Source: Collinsella sp. MSK.8.10
Lineage (GTDB): Bacteria > Actinomycetota > Coriobacteriia > Coriobacteriales > Coriobacteriaceae
Assembly (NCBI RefSeq): GCF_019041915.1
Contig: NZ_JAHPYF010000003.1
Coordinates: forward strand, 124,001 to 188,000
DNA: 64,000 nucleotides
Direction of reading: 5' to 3'
Part shown: one piece after another, positions 9,411-17,655 of the stretch
How positions within the stretch are numbered: position 1 is the stretch's first letter
Layout: every line of letters begins with the position of its first letter
Notes under the pieces: model-generated
Told to the model about the DNA's origin: nothing
Seen by the model: only the letters and a program-made list of their open reading frames with translations
The model's database searches: none
Translations under genes and position numbers: made by a program

Positions 9411-9586
9411 AACCAAGACCTCCAAATTCAACGAATCAATCCAAAGTAAAACAAAGGGTACCCAAAGCCCCATCCACCCAAACGTTTAAGGCGGTCCCAA
9501 AGTTCCCAATCGGGTCCAAAGGCCCCGCCAACAAAAGCCCCATCGCTTTCAAAGTATCAGCCAAAGTTCCCAATGGTGGTACGTAA

Positions 9587-9670
9587 GGCGAAGGGCCGGC
9601 ACCTGTTTACTTTCGAACGACTCTGCCATGCAGCCGGAGTGAGAAAGCAAACAGGTGCCGGCCCTTCGCC
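9587..9670. repeat. Large palindrome, 28-bp arms with one mismatch
   Basis: Arms 9587-9614 and 9643-9670 are inverted copies differing at one position, separated by a 28-base loop. It lies 20 bases beyond the 3' end of the minus-strand DUF47 gene, so it can act as a terminator-like hairpin for that unit. The arms are longer than needed for simple termination. The preceding bases (9465-9580) are rich in short CCCAAAG and CAAAGTTCCCAAT repeats. Confidence 0.75.
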
Positions 9671-9690
9671 GCCGGGACACGTACCCCCAA

Positions 9691-10314
9691 TTAACTGTTC
9701 TTCATGACAATCGAATCCACAACATCGGCCACATTCTCACAGCAGTCAGCGCAGTACTCCAGGAAGGCGTACACGTCACGCCAGGCGATGACCTCGAGCG
9801 GGTCCTTGCCGTTAACGTGCAGGTTGCGCATGGCGTTGATATAGAGCTCGTCGGCTTCGGACTCGATGGTGTTGATCTGGATGACGAGTTCGCGCAGGGT
9901 CTTGGACTTGCGGTAGTTGGGCAGCTCGACCATCAGGTCTTTCATGGCGCGGCAGGCGTCAGTCACCTTGTGGGCGATGACGATGGCGTCGGGATGGATG
10001 CTCTGGATGTTGGTGAAGTAGACGCGCTGCACGACGCCCTCGATGCGGTCGAGCACGGTGTCGAGTGAGCAGCTCATCAGATCCAGATCCTCGCGCTCGA
10101 GCGGGGTGATAAAGGCGGTGAGCAAGGCGTCCTCAAGCTCATGGTGCTTCTTGTCGGCCGCATGCTCGATCGCGTGCATCTTGTTGAGCATATCGTGAAT
10201 CTTTGCGGGATCGAAGTTCTCGAAAATCTTGGTGAGCAGCTCGGCGGCCTGGACGGCAAGGTCGGCGCAGACGACGTAGTTGTCGAAGTAGAACGAATCG
10301 GGTTTCTTTGCCAT
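9691..10314 (-). CDS. DUF47-family (PhoU-like) phosphate transport regulator
   Basis: A 207-residue all-helical protein of the DUF47/PhoU_div family, the cytoplasmic partner commonly encoded beside PiT transporters and thought to control their activity. The N-terminus starts AKKPDSFYFDNYVVCADLA, and the conserved EHAADKKHHELEDALLTAFITPLEREDL motif (about residues 50-77) is the family hallmark resembling the PhoU metal-binding repeat. ATG 10314 has GAAAGGA upstream. It lies 67 bases downstream of the PiT gene on the same strand, a typical two-gene unit. Confidence 0.92.
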   Translation of the reverse strand: MAKKPDSFYFDNYVVCADLAVQAAELLTKIFENFDPAKIHDMLNKMHAIEHAADKKHHELEDALLTAFITPLEREDLDLMSCSLDTVLDRIEGVVQRVYFTNIQSIHPDAIVIAHKVTDACRAMKDLMVELPNYRKSKTLRELVIQINTIESEADELYINAMRNLHVNGKDPLEVIAWRDVYAFLEYCADCCENVADVVDSIVMKNS

Positions 10315-10381
10315 GGGTGGGTCCTTTCGAGGCGAAGACGGGTGGGCGAGGTAATGCAGTCCGGATGGACGTTCGGTTTGA

Positions 10382-11431
10382 CTAGAGGAACATCATGAAC
10401 AGCTTGGCCATGACAAAGCTGATGAGTCCGCAGGCGGGGAAGGTGAAGAACCAGGTGAACATCATGTCTTTGACGACGCCGAAGTTGATGGCTGAGAGGC
10501 GCTTGACGGCACCGACGCCCATGATGGCGCAGGTCTTGATGTGTGTGGAGGACACGGGGATGCCGGTAAGGGTGGCAAGCAGCAGGTTTGCGGCGCCCGC
10601 CAGGTCGGCGGAGAAGCCCTGATACTTTTCGAGCTTGACCATGCTCTGGCCGACGGACTTGATGATGCGCTCGCCGCCCACGCTGGTGCCGATACCCATA
10701 GTGGCCGAGCACAGCAGCATAATCCAGATGGGGATGCCTGCATCGCCGACGCTCGTCTGGCCGCTGGCAAAGGCCACGCCTAAAAAGAGCACGCCGATGA
10801 ACTTCTGTCCATCCTGCGCGCCGTGCATAAAGCTCATGGCCGCAGCGCTCGCGATCTGAGCGTATTTAAAGAAGACATTGGCACGTCGCCTGTTGGCGGC
10901 GGCGAAAAGAATCGAGACGAGCTTGCACAGGACCCAGCCCATGACAAAGCCCAGGCCGATGGAGAGCGCCAGACCGTAGATGACCTTCATCCACTCGTGG
11001 ACGTTGACGCTGCTCGCACCGCCGAGGGCGATGGCGGCACCGGTCAGGCCGGCGATAAGGCTGTGGCTTTGCGAGGTGGGGATGCCAAAACGCGACGCTG
11101 TGGCGCCGTAGACGACGATGGAGAACAGCGCCGCGCATAGGCAGGCGAGCGCCATGGTGCTGTTTCCGCCAAAGTCGACGATATGTGAGATGGTGTTGGC
11201 GACGCTCGCGTTAAAGTGCGTCATGATGAGCACGCCGAGGAAGTTGAATGCGGCGCTCATGAGAATGGCGGCGCGGGCGGGCATGCAACGCGTAGTGACG
11301 CAGGTCGCGATGGCGTTGGGCGCGTCGGTCCATCCATTGACGAAGATGGCGCCCAACGCGAGGATCACGGTGACGGCAAGGACTGGGTTCGACACAATTT
11401 GGCCGAGGAAGGTTGAGAACGTTACGTCCAT
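10382..11431 (-). CDS. pit: PiT-family inorganic phosphate transporter
   Basis: Low-affinity, ion-coupled phosphate permease of 349 residues with about ten membrane helices. Both PiT signature repeats are visible: an N-terminal GWTDAPNAIATCVTTR (the GANDxxN-type motif) and a C-terminal SVGGERIIKSVG with GIPVSSTHI. It heads the two-gene PiT-DUF47 unit on the minus strand. Together with pstSCAB this gives the cell two phosphate uptake routes. The annotated start MDVTFSTFLGQ fits the family. The GANDxxN asparagines are partly replaced here (GWTDAPN), as in other PiT proteins of this lineage; this last point is an inference. Confidence 0.9.
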   Translation of the reverse strand: MDVTFSTFLGQIVSNPVLAVTVILALGAIFVNGWTDAPNAIATCVTTRCMPARAAILMSAAFNFLGVLIMTHFNASVANTISHIVDFGGNSTMALACLCAALFSIVVYGATASRFGIPTSQSHSLIAGLTGAAIALGGASSVNVHEWMKVIYGLALSIGLGFVMGWVLCKLVSILFAAANRRRANVFFKYAQIASAAAMSFMHGAQDGQKFIGVLFLGVAFASGQTSVGDAGIPIWIMLLCSATMGIGTSVGGERIIKSVGQSMVKLEKYQGFSADLAGAANLLLATLTGIPVSSTHIKTCAIMGVGAVKRLSAINFGVVKDMMFTWFFTFPACGLISFVMAKLFMMFL

Positions 11432-11681
11432 ATATGGGCTTTCTCGAAGTTTGCAGACACGTTACAAAAACATGATAAATCGTATCACCTCCTGCGGGTC
11501 TCTTTACCGAGTTCTGATGGGAGAAGTGAACTTTTTGGCACTAAAATTGAATATTAGCCCTGTTGACCGCGGGTGTTCTTTTTGCTAACACGCCATGCGG
11601 ACACGTGCGATTACTACGACACCCCAAAACCACAGTCTGTTCGCTTTACAACATGCAAACATGCGTTCGATAATAGGAGGC

Positions 11682-12020
11682 ATGGAATATCGACAGACAG
11701 ACGGCAAAACTCGGCGCGTGCACAAGCAGTATGTGGACGTCGTGGCCCGCATCCTCGCGGGCGGACAAGTCGTGCCGGTCACCGTCTGCTGGGTCGACGG
11801 ACGTTGTTTTACAATCGATGAAATTATCTCGACCACCGGGTTTGGCCTGACGGTCCACGGCATCCGTACGGCGACCTATAAGGTGCGTTTTGGCGGGCAC
11901 GCGACCGAGTTGTATCTGGAGGACCAGACGCGCGAGCGGGCGGACGGCTCGCAGGCACACGTGATGCGTTGGTGGGTCTGGGCCTTTGATCGCACGCTCG
12001 AGGGCGAGCGCCGTAGGTAA
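11682..12020 (+). CDS. Hypothetical protein, about 112 residues
   Basis: Not recognised as a named family. The product begins EYRQTDGKTRRVHKQYVDVV, then a beta-rich central part with a conserved-looking VTVCWVDGRCFTIDEII, and ends in a Trp-rich WWVWAFDRT segment. There is no signal peptide or membrane helix. Codon use matches the neighbours. The start is uncertain: ATG 11682 is only one base after an AGGAGG motif, which is too close for optimal initiation, and the in-frame ATG at 11661 precedes it. It may be co-transcribed with the downstream Bax inhibitor-1 gene, which starts 83 bases later. Confidence 0.65.
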   Translation: MEYRQTDGKTRRVHKQYVDVVARILAGGQVVPVTVCWVDGRCFTIDEIISTTGFGLTVHGIRTATYKVRFGGHATELYLEDQTRERADGSQAHVMRWWVWAFDRTLEGERRR

Positions 12021-12103
12021 GGACGTACGGCATTCGGGTACAATGACAAGAATCTTGTCATCTGCTGCGCCGTCTTTCACGGCGCTTTGTGAAAGGACGA
12101 AGT

Positions 12104-12799
12104 ATGAACGATATCCAGGGCTATCAGAACGGCCCCATCGAAACTGGCGCAAGCCGTGCCAAGGAGATGTCGCCGCGTGCGTACAATCTTTCCATGTCTG
12201 CCCTCATCTTCTTGGGCTTTTGTGCCATGGGCGCTGGTGCTTACTTTACGAGCACCATGGCGTTTGCCCGCATGATGATGAGCGGCGCCGCCCTGCCACT
12301 GGTCTTTGGCTCGTTTATCCTGACTATTGTCGGCATCGTCATGATGTCGGCTGCTGCCAGCAAACAGTCCGTGGGCCTGTCGCTCGTGGGTTACGTGATC
12401 TTTGCGAGCACCTTTGGCCTGACCGCGTCGTTTGGCCTTGCCAACTATGACCTGCCCACCATCAACACCGCCTTTATCGCCACCGCTGCTATCACCTTTG
12501 TCTTCGGTGCGCTGGGCGTGACGTTCCCCAAGTTTTTCCAGCGCGTATATGGCATCGGCTTTGGCATTCTGCTCGCCACGATTCTGGTTGAGGTCGTGCT
12601 GATGTTCATGGGCGTTTCGCAGTCCATCACCGACCTGATCGTGATCGTGGTGTTCGCCGGGTTTATTGGCTATGACACCTATGTTGCCACGACGGTGCCG
12701 CCCACACTGCCCAACGCCGTGCTTATGGCCTCTAACCTGTTCGTGGATATTATCAACGTATTCCTGCGCATTTTGAACATCCTCGGCCGTCGCGATTAA
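12104..12799 (+). CDS. Bax inhibitor-1 / YccA family membrane protein
   Basis: A 231-residue integral membrane protein with seven predicted helices. BI-1/YccA proteins include a pH-gated calcium leak channel (BsYetJ) and FtsH modulators (YccA). The N-terminal cytoplasmic stretch of about 35 residues ends SPRAYNLSMSALIFLGFCAM, followed by hydrophobic segments. The conserved loop GFIGYDTYVATTVPPT and the C-terminal DIINVFLRILNILGRRD fit the family. ATG 12104 has GAAAGGACG upstream. It is followed by a weak terminator with G-U pairs. Confidence 0.9.
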   Translation: MNDIQGYQNGPIETGASRAKEMSPRAYNLSMSALIFLGFCAMGAGAYFTSTMAFARMMMSGAALPLVFGSFILTIVGIVMMSAAASKQSVGLSLVGYVIFASTFGLTASFGLANYDLPTINTAFIATAAITFVFGALGVTFPKFFQRVYGIGFGILLATILVEVVLMFMGVSQSITDLIVIVVFAGFIGYDTYVATTVPPTLPNAVLMASNLFVDIINVFLRILNILGRRD

Positions 12800-12847
12800 A
12801 GCGCGGCATTGCGACGCTTCCTGCCGGACACGGTAAAACGATGCGAA

Positions 12848-12873
12848 AGGCGGTCCTTCGGGGCCGTCTTTTT
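12848..12873 (+). terminator. Probable terminator after the Bax inhibitor-1 gene
   Basis: Stem AGGCGGTCC / GGGCCGTCT with a TTCG tetraloop and G-U pairs, followed by a T-run, about 50 bases after the stop codon. Confidence 0.6.
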
Positions 12874-12940
12874 TGTACGCGGCGGGGTATCATGGATGGG
12901 AAAAGCCGATGGCGGCAGAGACCGAGAAAGGTGACCACTT

Positions 12941-14074
12941 ATGGCAGACGTCGACAACAGGAACCGTAACCGCAGGTCCAACCGAGCGGGTCAGCCCAAT
13001 CCCAAGCGCGAGGCCCGTGCCAAGGCCGCCGAGCGTCACGTGGCAACTGTGTCCGAAGCGTGCGCCAAGGATATCGAGCGTTCGCTTGCCGGTGTGTGCG
13101 AGTTCGATGGTATGCCTGCCGGTTTTGTCGCGGCGATGAAGGCCAAGGCCCAAGCGGCCGACGCTGTCGAGGAACAGGTTGCCGAGGAGTCTGAGGCCGC
13201 CGAGGCCGAGACCGCTGAGGTTGCGTCCGCCGAGACCGAGGTTACGGCCGAGCCTGCACCCGCAGAGGAGGCCACGGAGACCGAGTCCGCGCCTGCCGCC
13301 GAGGAGCCCGCTCCGGTCCTGCCCGAGGTCACCGTGCTCGACGCCTCTGCCACGCAGGCCATTCTGGATAACGGCCGAGGCTACGCGCAATTCTGCGACA
13401 TGGCCGTGCTCGCCTTTGCCTCGTTCACCAACCCGGGCGGCGGCTACATCCAGGGCTATCTGGGTCAGGAGGCCACGCTCTGTGCCGATTCGTACCTGTA
13501 CAACGTGCTCGATAAACAGCGCAAATGGTACGGCGAGAACCGTCGCCGCAACATCAACTGCGAGCTTTACCGCAACCGTGCGCTGGTGGTGCCTGCGGTG
13601 CGCTTCGACCGCAACCACGTGCATGCGTATGCCGACGTGATCGTGGCCGCCGCGCCCAACGCCAAGCGCGCTCGCCAGGAGTATCGCGTGAGCGACGATG
13701 CCTTGCTTGACGCTCTGCGCGATCGCATCCGCTTTGTGCTTGCCATCTGCGACGAGCTGGGTCGCGAGAAGCTCGTACTGGGTGCTTGGGGTTGCGACAA
13801 CAACGGCTTTGACGCCGAGGCCGCGGCCGAGCTCTTCCGCAAGGAGCTCGCATCGGGCGACTTTAAGGTCAAGCAGGTGTTCTTTGCCGTGCCTTCTACG
13901 CGATGGGATGAGGATTTTGCCAAGTTCGAGCACGTGCTGGCAAACTTCCCCGAGCGCAACGAGGAGTCCTATGCCCAGGTTGCCGCACGCGCTGCGGCTG
14001 CTCGCGCCGCCGAGCAGGCCCAGGCTGCCGCCGAGGACGATGAGGACGATGACGATTGGCGCAAGTACCTGTAA
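12941..14074 (+). CDS. TIGR02452-family protein (bacterial PARG/macrodomain-like, DUF2263) with Ala/Glu-rich insert
   Basis: A 377-residue protein. The C-terminal two thirds (about residues 120-340) match the microbial poly(ADP-ribose) glycohydrolase-like macrodomain family: FTNPGGGYIQGYLGQEATLC contains the ADP-ribose-binding GGG and loop, and LVLGAWGCDNNGFD is the second phosphate loop region. In classical PARG the catalytic pair is QEE; here the equivalent reads GQEATLC with a single glutamate. The N-terminus is basic (NRNRRSNRAGQPNPKREARA), and residues 65-125 are a low-complexity Ala/Glu/Thr stretch. The C-terminus is Ala-rich and acidic. It probably hydrolyses ADP-ribose adducts; this is inferred from the family. 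Confidence 0.78.
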   Translation: MADVDNRNRNRRSNRAGQPNPKREARAKAAERHVATVSEACAKDIERSLAGVCEFDGMPAGFVAAMKAKAQAADAVEEQVAEESEAAEAETAEVASAETEVTAEPAPAEEATETESAPAAEEPAPVLPEVTVLDASATQAILDNGRGYAQFCDMAVLAFASFTNPGGGYIQGYLGQEATLCADSYLYNVLDKQRKWYGENRRRNINCELYRNRALVVPAVRFDRNHVHAYADVIVAAAPNAKRARQEYRVSDDALLDALRDRIRFVLAICDELGREKLVLGAWGCDNNGFDAEAAAELFRKELASGDFKVKQVFFAVPSTRWDEDFAKFEHVLANFPERNEESYAQVAARAAAARAAEQAQAAAEDDEDDDDWRKYL

Positions 14075-14099
14075 TCGGTACGGGCCGACAGATAGGTCG

Positions 14100-14132
14100 A
14101 GCCGGCGGGAGGGCTGCTCCCGTCGGCTTTTT
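14100..14132 (+). terminator. Terminator after the macrodomain gene
   Basis: Stem AGCCGGCGGGA / TCCCGTCGGCT with a GGGCTGC loop (one G-U pair) and a T-run. It lies only about 20 bases before the next gene start, so some read-through may occur. Confidence 0.8.
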
Positions 14133-14151
14133 ACTAAAGGAGAGGCTTACG

Positions 14152-14811
14152 ATGAAAAACGTTCTGTGCTTTGGTGACAGCAATACCTATGGCTATGATC
14201 CGGCGGGCATGCGCGACGGCACCGCGGTACGCTATGCGTACGATGTGCGCTGGTGCGGCGTGGCCCAGCGAGACCTGGGCGAGGGCTGGCACGTGATTGA
14301 GGAAGGCCTCAACGGCCGCACGACGGTACGCGACGACATGTGCCATCTGGACACTAATCTCAACGGCATCCGCGCGTTGCCGATGCTGCTCGAGGCTCAT
14401 AAGCCGCTGGATGCGATCGTGATTATGCTGGGCACCAACGACTGCAAGACGGTCTTTAGCGTGGGGGCTGCCGATATCGCTGACGGTGCCATGGCGCTGA
14501 TTCGCACCGTCCGCGCGTTTCCCTGGACCGAAGCCGCGCCCTGCCCGCGTATTCTGCTGATGGCGCCTATCAAGATTAAACCGCAGATCGCCGATGTGTA
14601 CATGACCGACTTTGACGAGCGCTCCGTCGAGGCCTCGGAGCATTTTGCCGAATACTATGCGTATGCTGCTAAACAGTTTGGCTGCGACTTTTTGAATGCC
14701 GCTGATTTTGCCGAGCCGGGCGATATCGATTATCTGCACATGATGCCCGAAAGCCACGAGAGCCTGGGCCACGCCGTGGCAGCCAAGCTCCAAGAGATGC
14801 TTGGTGAGTAG
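14152..14811 (+). CDS. SGNH/GDSL-family hydrolase (arylesterase-like)
   Basis: A 219-residue cytoplasmic hydrolase. Block I NVLCFGDSNTYGYDP carries the nucleophilic serine in GDSN. Block II glycine is in EEGLNGRTT, block III is LGTNDCKT, and the C-terminal catalytic pair is DIDYLHMMPESHESLGH. These match the GDSN-type SGNH esterases (TesA/arylesterase clade, often carbohydrate or acyl esterases). There is no signal peptide, so the substrate is intracellular or small and diffusible. ATG 14152 has AAAGGAGAGG upstream. Confidence 0.85.
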   Translation: MKNVLCFGDSNTYGYDPAGMRDGTAVRYAYDVRWCGVAQRDLGEGWHVIEEGLNGRTTVRDDMCHLDTNLNGIRALPMLLEAHKPLDAIVIMLGTNDCKTVFSVGAADIADGAMALIRTVRAFPWTEAAPCPRILLMAPIKIKPQIADVYMTDFDERSVEASEHFAEYYAYAAKQFGCDFLNAADFAEPGDIDYLHMMPESHESLGHAVAAKLQEMLGE

Positions 14812-14870
14812 CGCGACCCAAAGCAGTACAGTAGTTCCCCTTGCGACGGCTTGTTTCGTTGGTTTGTTTT

Positions 14871-15079
14871 GATCTGTAACAGTTGTAAGGCCGAAAACGG
14901 GCTAGATGTTACAGATTAAGATTATTTAGGTCGATATCGGTCGTTTGTCTCGATCTGTAACATCTAGGGTCGATTTTGCCGAGTTACTGTTACAGATCGA
15001 GATTATCTTCTCAGCGGAATTTGGATGTCTCGATTTGTAACAGGTGGGCCGAAAAATGGACTCTAACTGTTACGGATCG
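14871..15079. repeat. Three palindromic units at about 80-bp spacing
   Basis: Three inverted-repeat units at 14871-14917, 14951-14999 and 15031-15079. Each begins with GATCTGTAACA or GATTTGTAACA and ends with the inverted TGTTACAGATC or a close variant. The centres differ in sequence but share GGCCGAAAA or GGTCGATTT-like cores. The start-to-start distances are 81 and 80 bases. They occupy most of the 325-base gap between the SGNH hydrolase and thiD (both 3' ends), where no gene is evident. Confidence 0.8.
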
Positions 15080-15136
15080 AGATGTTTATGGGAACCACCA
15101 CAAAGGTGTCCTTTGCGGTGGTTTGGGCTGCGAATC

Positions 15137-15967
15137 TTAATACTGCCACATGTGGTTGACAGGGCCGGAGCCTTTGCCCATGTTAAAGCCGGCGGCCAGA
15201 GCGCCTGTCAGGTAGGCCTTGCCGGCGTTGACGGCGTCGGCAAGATCCATGCCCTGAGCCAGCGCGCAGGCGATGGCGGACGAGAGCGTGCAGCCGGTGC
15301 CGTGTGTGTTGTCGGTCTCGATGCGCTTGTGGCGGAACCACGTGGTGAGTGGATCTCCCAGATGGTTGCCCTCGTCATCGAGTGGCGCGGGTTCGGCCAG
15401 TACATCGTTGGCCTCGTTGACAAAATGCCCGCCCTTAACGAGGGACGCGCAGCCAAAGCGGCGGGTGAGGAGCATGGCGGCATTTTGCTGCGTGCGCTCG
15501 GAATCGACCTCGTAATCGAGCAGCGCCATGGCCTCGGGAATATTGGGCGTGATAACCGTCGCTAGCGGGAACAGGCGGCGGGTGAGCGCCTCGGCGGCAT
15601 CTTCGGCAATCAGCCGTGCGCCCGAGGTGGCTACCATGACGGGGTCGACTACCACGTTTGTCGCGTTCCAAGCGCTCAGGCGGTCGGCGATAGCATCGAT
15701 AATCTCGGCAGAGGAAACCATGCCAATCTTGACGGCGTTGGGGCGGATATCGTCAAAAACGGCATCGATCTGCGCCGCGACAATATCCGGGGAGATGTTC
15801 TGCACGGCGGTGACGCCCAGGGTGTTCTGTGCGGTGATGGCGGTGATGGCCGTCTCGGCATACAGGCGGTGCGCCGTGATGGTCTTGATGTCGGCCTGAA
15901 TGCCGGCGCCACCGCTGGAATCGGATCCTGCGATGGATAGAACGGCAGGTACCTTACTGCGATCCAT
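15137..15967 (-). CDS. thiD: Hydroxymethylpyrimidine/phosphomethylpyrimidine kinase
   Basis: ThiD phosphorylates HMP to HMP-P and then HMP-PP in thiamine biosynthesis; the protein has 276 residues with a ribokinase-like fold. The substrate motif SIAGSDSSGGAGIQADIKTI, DPVMVATSGARLI, LVKGGHF and the anion-hole/catalytic segment THGTGCTLSSAIACALA are all present. ATG 15967 has a GGGAGCG-type site. It lies downstream of thiC on the same strand; a hairpin at 16025-16054 separates them, so they may be transcribed separately. Confidence 0.95.
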   Translation of the reverse strand: MDRSKVPAVLSIAGSDSSGGAGIQADIKTITAHRLYAETAITAITAQNTLGVTAVQNISPDIVAAQIDAVFDDIRPNAVKIGMVSSAEIIDAIADRLSAWNATNVVVDPVMVATSGARLIAEDAAEALTRRLFPLATVITPNIPEAMALLDYEVDSERTQQNAAMLLTRRFGCASLVKGGHFVNEANDVLAEPAPLDDEGNHLGDPLTTWFRHKRIETDNTHGTGCTLSSAIACALAQGMDLADAVNAGKAYLTGALAAGFNMGKGSGPVNHMWQY

Positions 15968-16024
15968 GTTCGCTCCCTTGTTCGGTCGGAATCAAATGGG
16001 TCTTTAAGCCAGCATTATAAAGAT

Positions 16025-16054
16025 GCCCGGGCCGACTCTATGTCGAACCCGGGC
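16025..16054 (-). terminator. Probable terminator after thiC
   Basis: Inverted repeat GCCCGGG...CCCGGGC with an inner GTCG/CGAC extension. Read on the minus strand it is followed by ATCTTTATAAT. It sits between the thiC stop and the thiD start. Confidence 0.6.
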
Positions 16055-16149
16055 GGGCGATGCAATCTTTACGCAAATGTAAGCAAATGTTCACACGTCA
16101 ACAATTGACAGGCACCAGCTCGTCGCCAGAAGCGGCCGCAGCGACAGGG

Positions 16150-17484
16150 CTAGTCCTCCATGCCGAGGTCGATCGTGGTGCCCTCGAAGATCTTGTTGAC
16201 GGTGCGGACGGCGCACATCTTGCCACACATGGTGCAAGTGCCCTCGGTGGCGGCGGGAGACTCCTCGTAGCGCTTCTTGCCCGTAACCGGGTCGAGCGCG
16301 CACTTCCACATAGCGTCCCAGTCGAGCTTGCGGCGTGCCTGGCCCATCTTGTCGTCCATGTCGCGGGCGTGGGGCACCTTTTTGGCGATGTCGGCAGCGT
16401 GTGCGGCGATCTTGGTGGCCATGAGGCCATCGAGCACGTCCTGGGCGTTGGGCAGGCACAGGTGCTCGGCCGGTGTCACGTAGCACAGGAAGTCGGCACC
16501 GGAGCTGGCGGAGATGGCGCCGCCGATGGCAGCGGTGATGTGGTCGTAACCCACGCCGATATCGGTCACCAGCGGCCCGAGCACATAGAACGGGGCATTG
16601 TGGCACAGGCGCTTCTGTAGCTTCATGTTGGCGGCGATCTCGTCGAGCGCCATGTGACCCGGGCCCTCGACCATGACCTGGACGCCGGCGGCCCAAGCGC
16701 GCTTGCACAGCTTGCCCAGCTCGATCATCTCAGCGGTCTCGGTGGCGTCGTTGGAGTCGTAGAGGCAGCCCGGGCGGCAGGAGTCGCCGAGCGAAATCGT
16801 CACGTCGTACTCGTGGCAAATCTCGAGCAACTCGTCGTAGAACTCATAGAACGGGTTCTCGTTACCGGTGACCTCCATCCAACCAAACAGCAGTGAACCG
16901 CCGCGGCTCACGATGTTCATCAGGCGGCCGGTCTCCTTAAAGGTCTTGGTGACCGACTTGTTGATGCCGCAGTGAATGGTCATAAAGTCCACGCCGTCCT
17001 CGGCATGTGCGCGCACGACCTCGAATAGGTCGTCCTTGGTGAGTTTGACCAGCGGCTTTTCCATGTAGTCGATGGCGTCGTACATGGGGACGGTGCCTAC
17101 CATGAGCGGCGTCTCGTCGATGAGCTGCTGGCGGAACTGGCGTGTCTTGCCCGAGTTGGAGAGGTCCATGATGGCGTCGGCGCCAAAGTCCTCGGCGATC
17201 TTGACCTTCTTCCATTCCTCGGCGGCATCGGCCTTGTCGCCCGAGATGCCCAGGTTGACGTTGACCTTGGTGGACAGGCCTTCACCGACGCCAAAGGCGC
17301 GCATGCCCTTTTTGATGTGCACGATATTGGCGGGAATGGCGATGCGGCCGTCGGCCACGCGCTCGCGGATGTACTCGGGGTCGCGATGCTCGCGCTCGGC
17401 GACTTCCTTCATCTGCGGCGTGATCTGCCCGGCACGGGCGAAGTCGATTTGCGTGACGAGCTTGGGCTCGGTCTGTGTGCTCAT
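16150..17484 (-). CDS. thiC: Phosphomethylpyrimidine synthase ThiC
   Basis: Radical-SAM-type enzyme that rearranges aminoimidazole ribotide to HMP-P for thiamine, 444 residues, the shorter form without the N-terminal domain of proteobacterial ThiC. The C-terminal cluster motif is CTMCGKMC (residues about 417-424), with CX2CX3 spacing rather than the CX2CX4C of E. coli; this resembles the clostridial-type form. MVEGPGHMALDEI and HYVTPAEHLCLP-like segments (CYVTPAEHLCLP) fit the active site. The start is ATG 17484; the earlier in-frame ATG at 17508 is part of the TPP riboswitch core and unlikely to be used. Confidence 0.95.
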   Translation of the reverse strand: MSTQTEPKLVTQIDFARAGQITPQMKEVAEREHRDPEYIRERVADGRIAIPANIVHIKKGMRAFGVGEGLSTKVNVNLGISGDKADAAEEWKKVKIAEDFGADAIMDLSNSGKTRQFRQQLIDETPLMVGTVPMYDAIDYMEKPLVKLTKDDLFEVVRAHAEDGVDFMTIHCGINKSVTKTFKETGRLMNIVSRGGSLLFGWMEVTGNENPFYEFYDELLEICHEYDVTISLGDSCRPGCLYDSNDATETAEMIELGKLCKRAWAAGVQVMVEGPGHMALDEIAANMKLQKRLCHNAPFYVLGPLVTDIGVGYDHITAAIGGAISASSGADFLCYVTPAEHLCLPNAQDVLDGLMATKIAAHAADIAKKVPHARDMDDKMGQARRKLDWDAMWKCALDPVTGKKRYEESPAATEGTCTMCGKMCAVRTVNKIFEGTTIDLGMED

Positions 17485-17489
17485 TGGCA

Positions 17490-17592
17490 CGGCTCCCTTC
17501 GTTGGCATTACCCATATCAGGTTTGCGGGTCAGGGCGGGCGCGCCCAGTCTCAGCCTGCCGTCTTGTCCTGCAAGCTCCCCGTTTATGTAAT
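17490..17592 (-). promoter_or_regulatory. TPP riboswitch (THI element) controlling thiC
   Basis: On the minus strand the conserved THI-box elements appear in order: GGCTGAGA (about 17556-17549), an extended P3-type hairpin of GGGCGCGCCC, ACCC, then CCTGATATGGGTAATGCC and the closing CGAAGGGA just before the thiC ribosome binding region. The closeness of the 3' arm to ATG 17484 suggests translational control by sequestering the start region; a transcriptional mechanism cannot be excluded. Confidence 0.93.
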
Positions 17593-17655
17593 GGGCTCAA
17601 GTATAGCTCGAATGGGTACGATTGGCCTAACGAGCGTGCCTGTGGGGAGGCGTAC

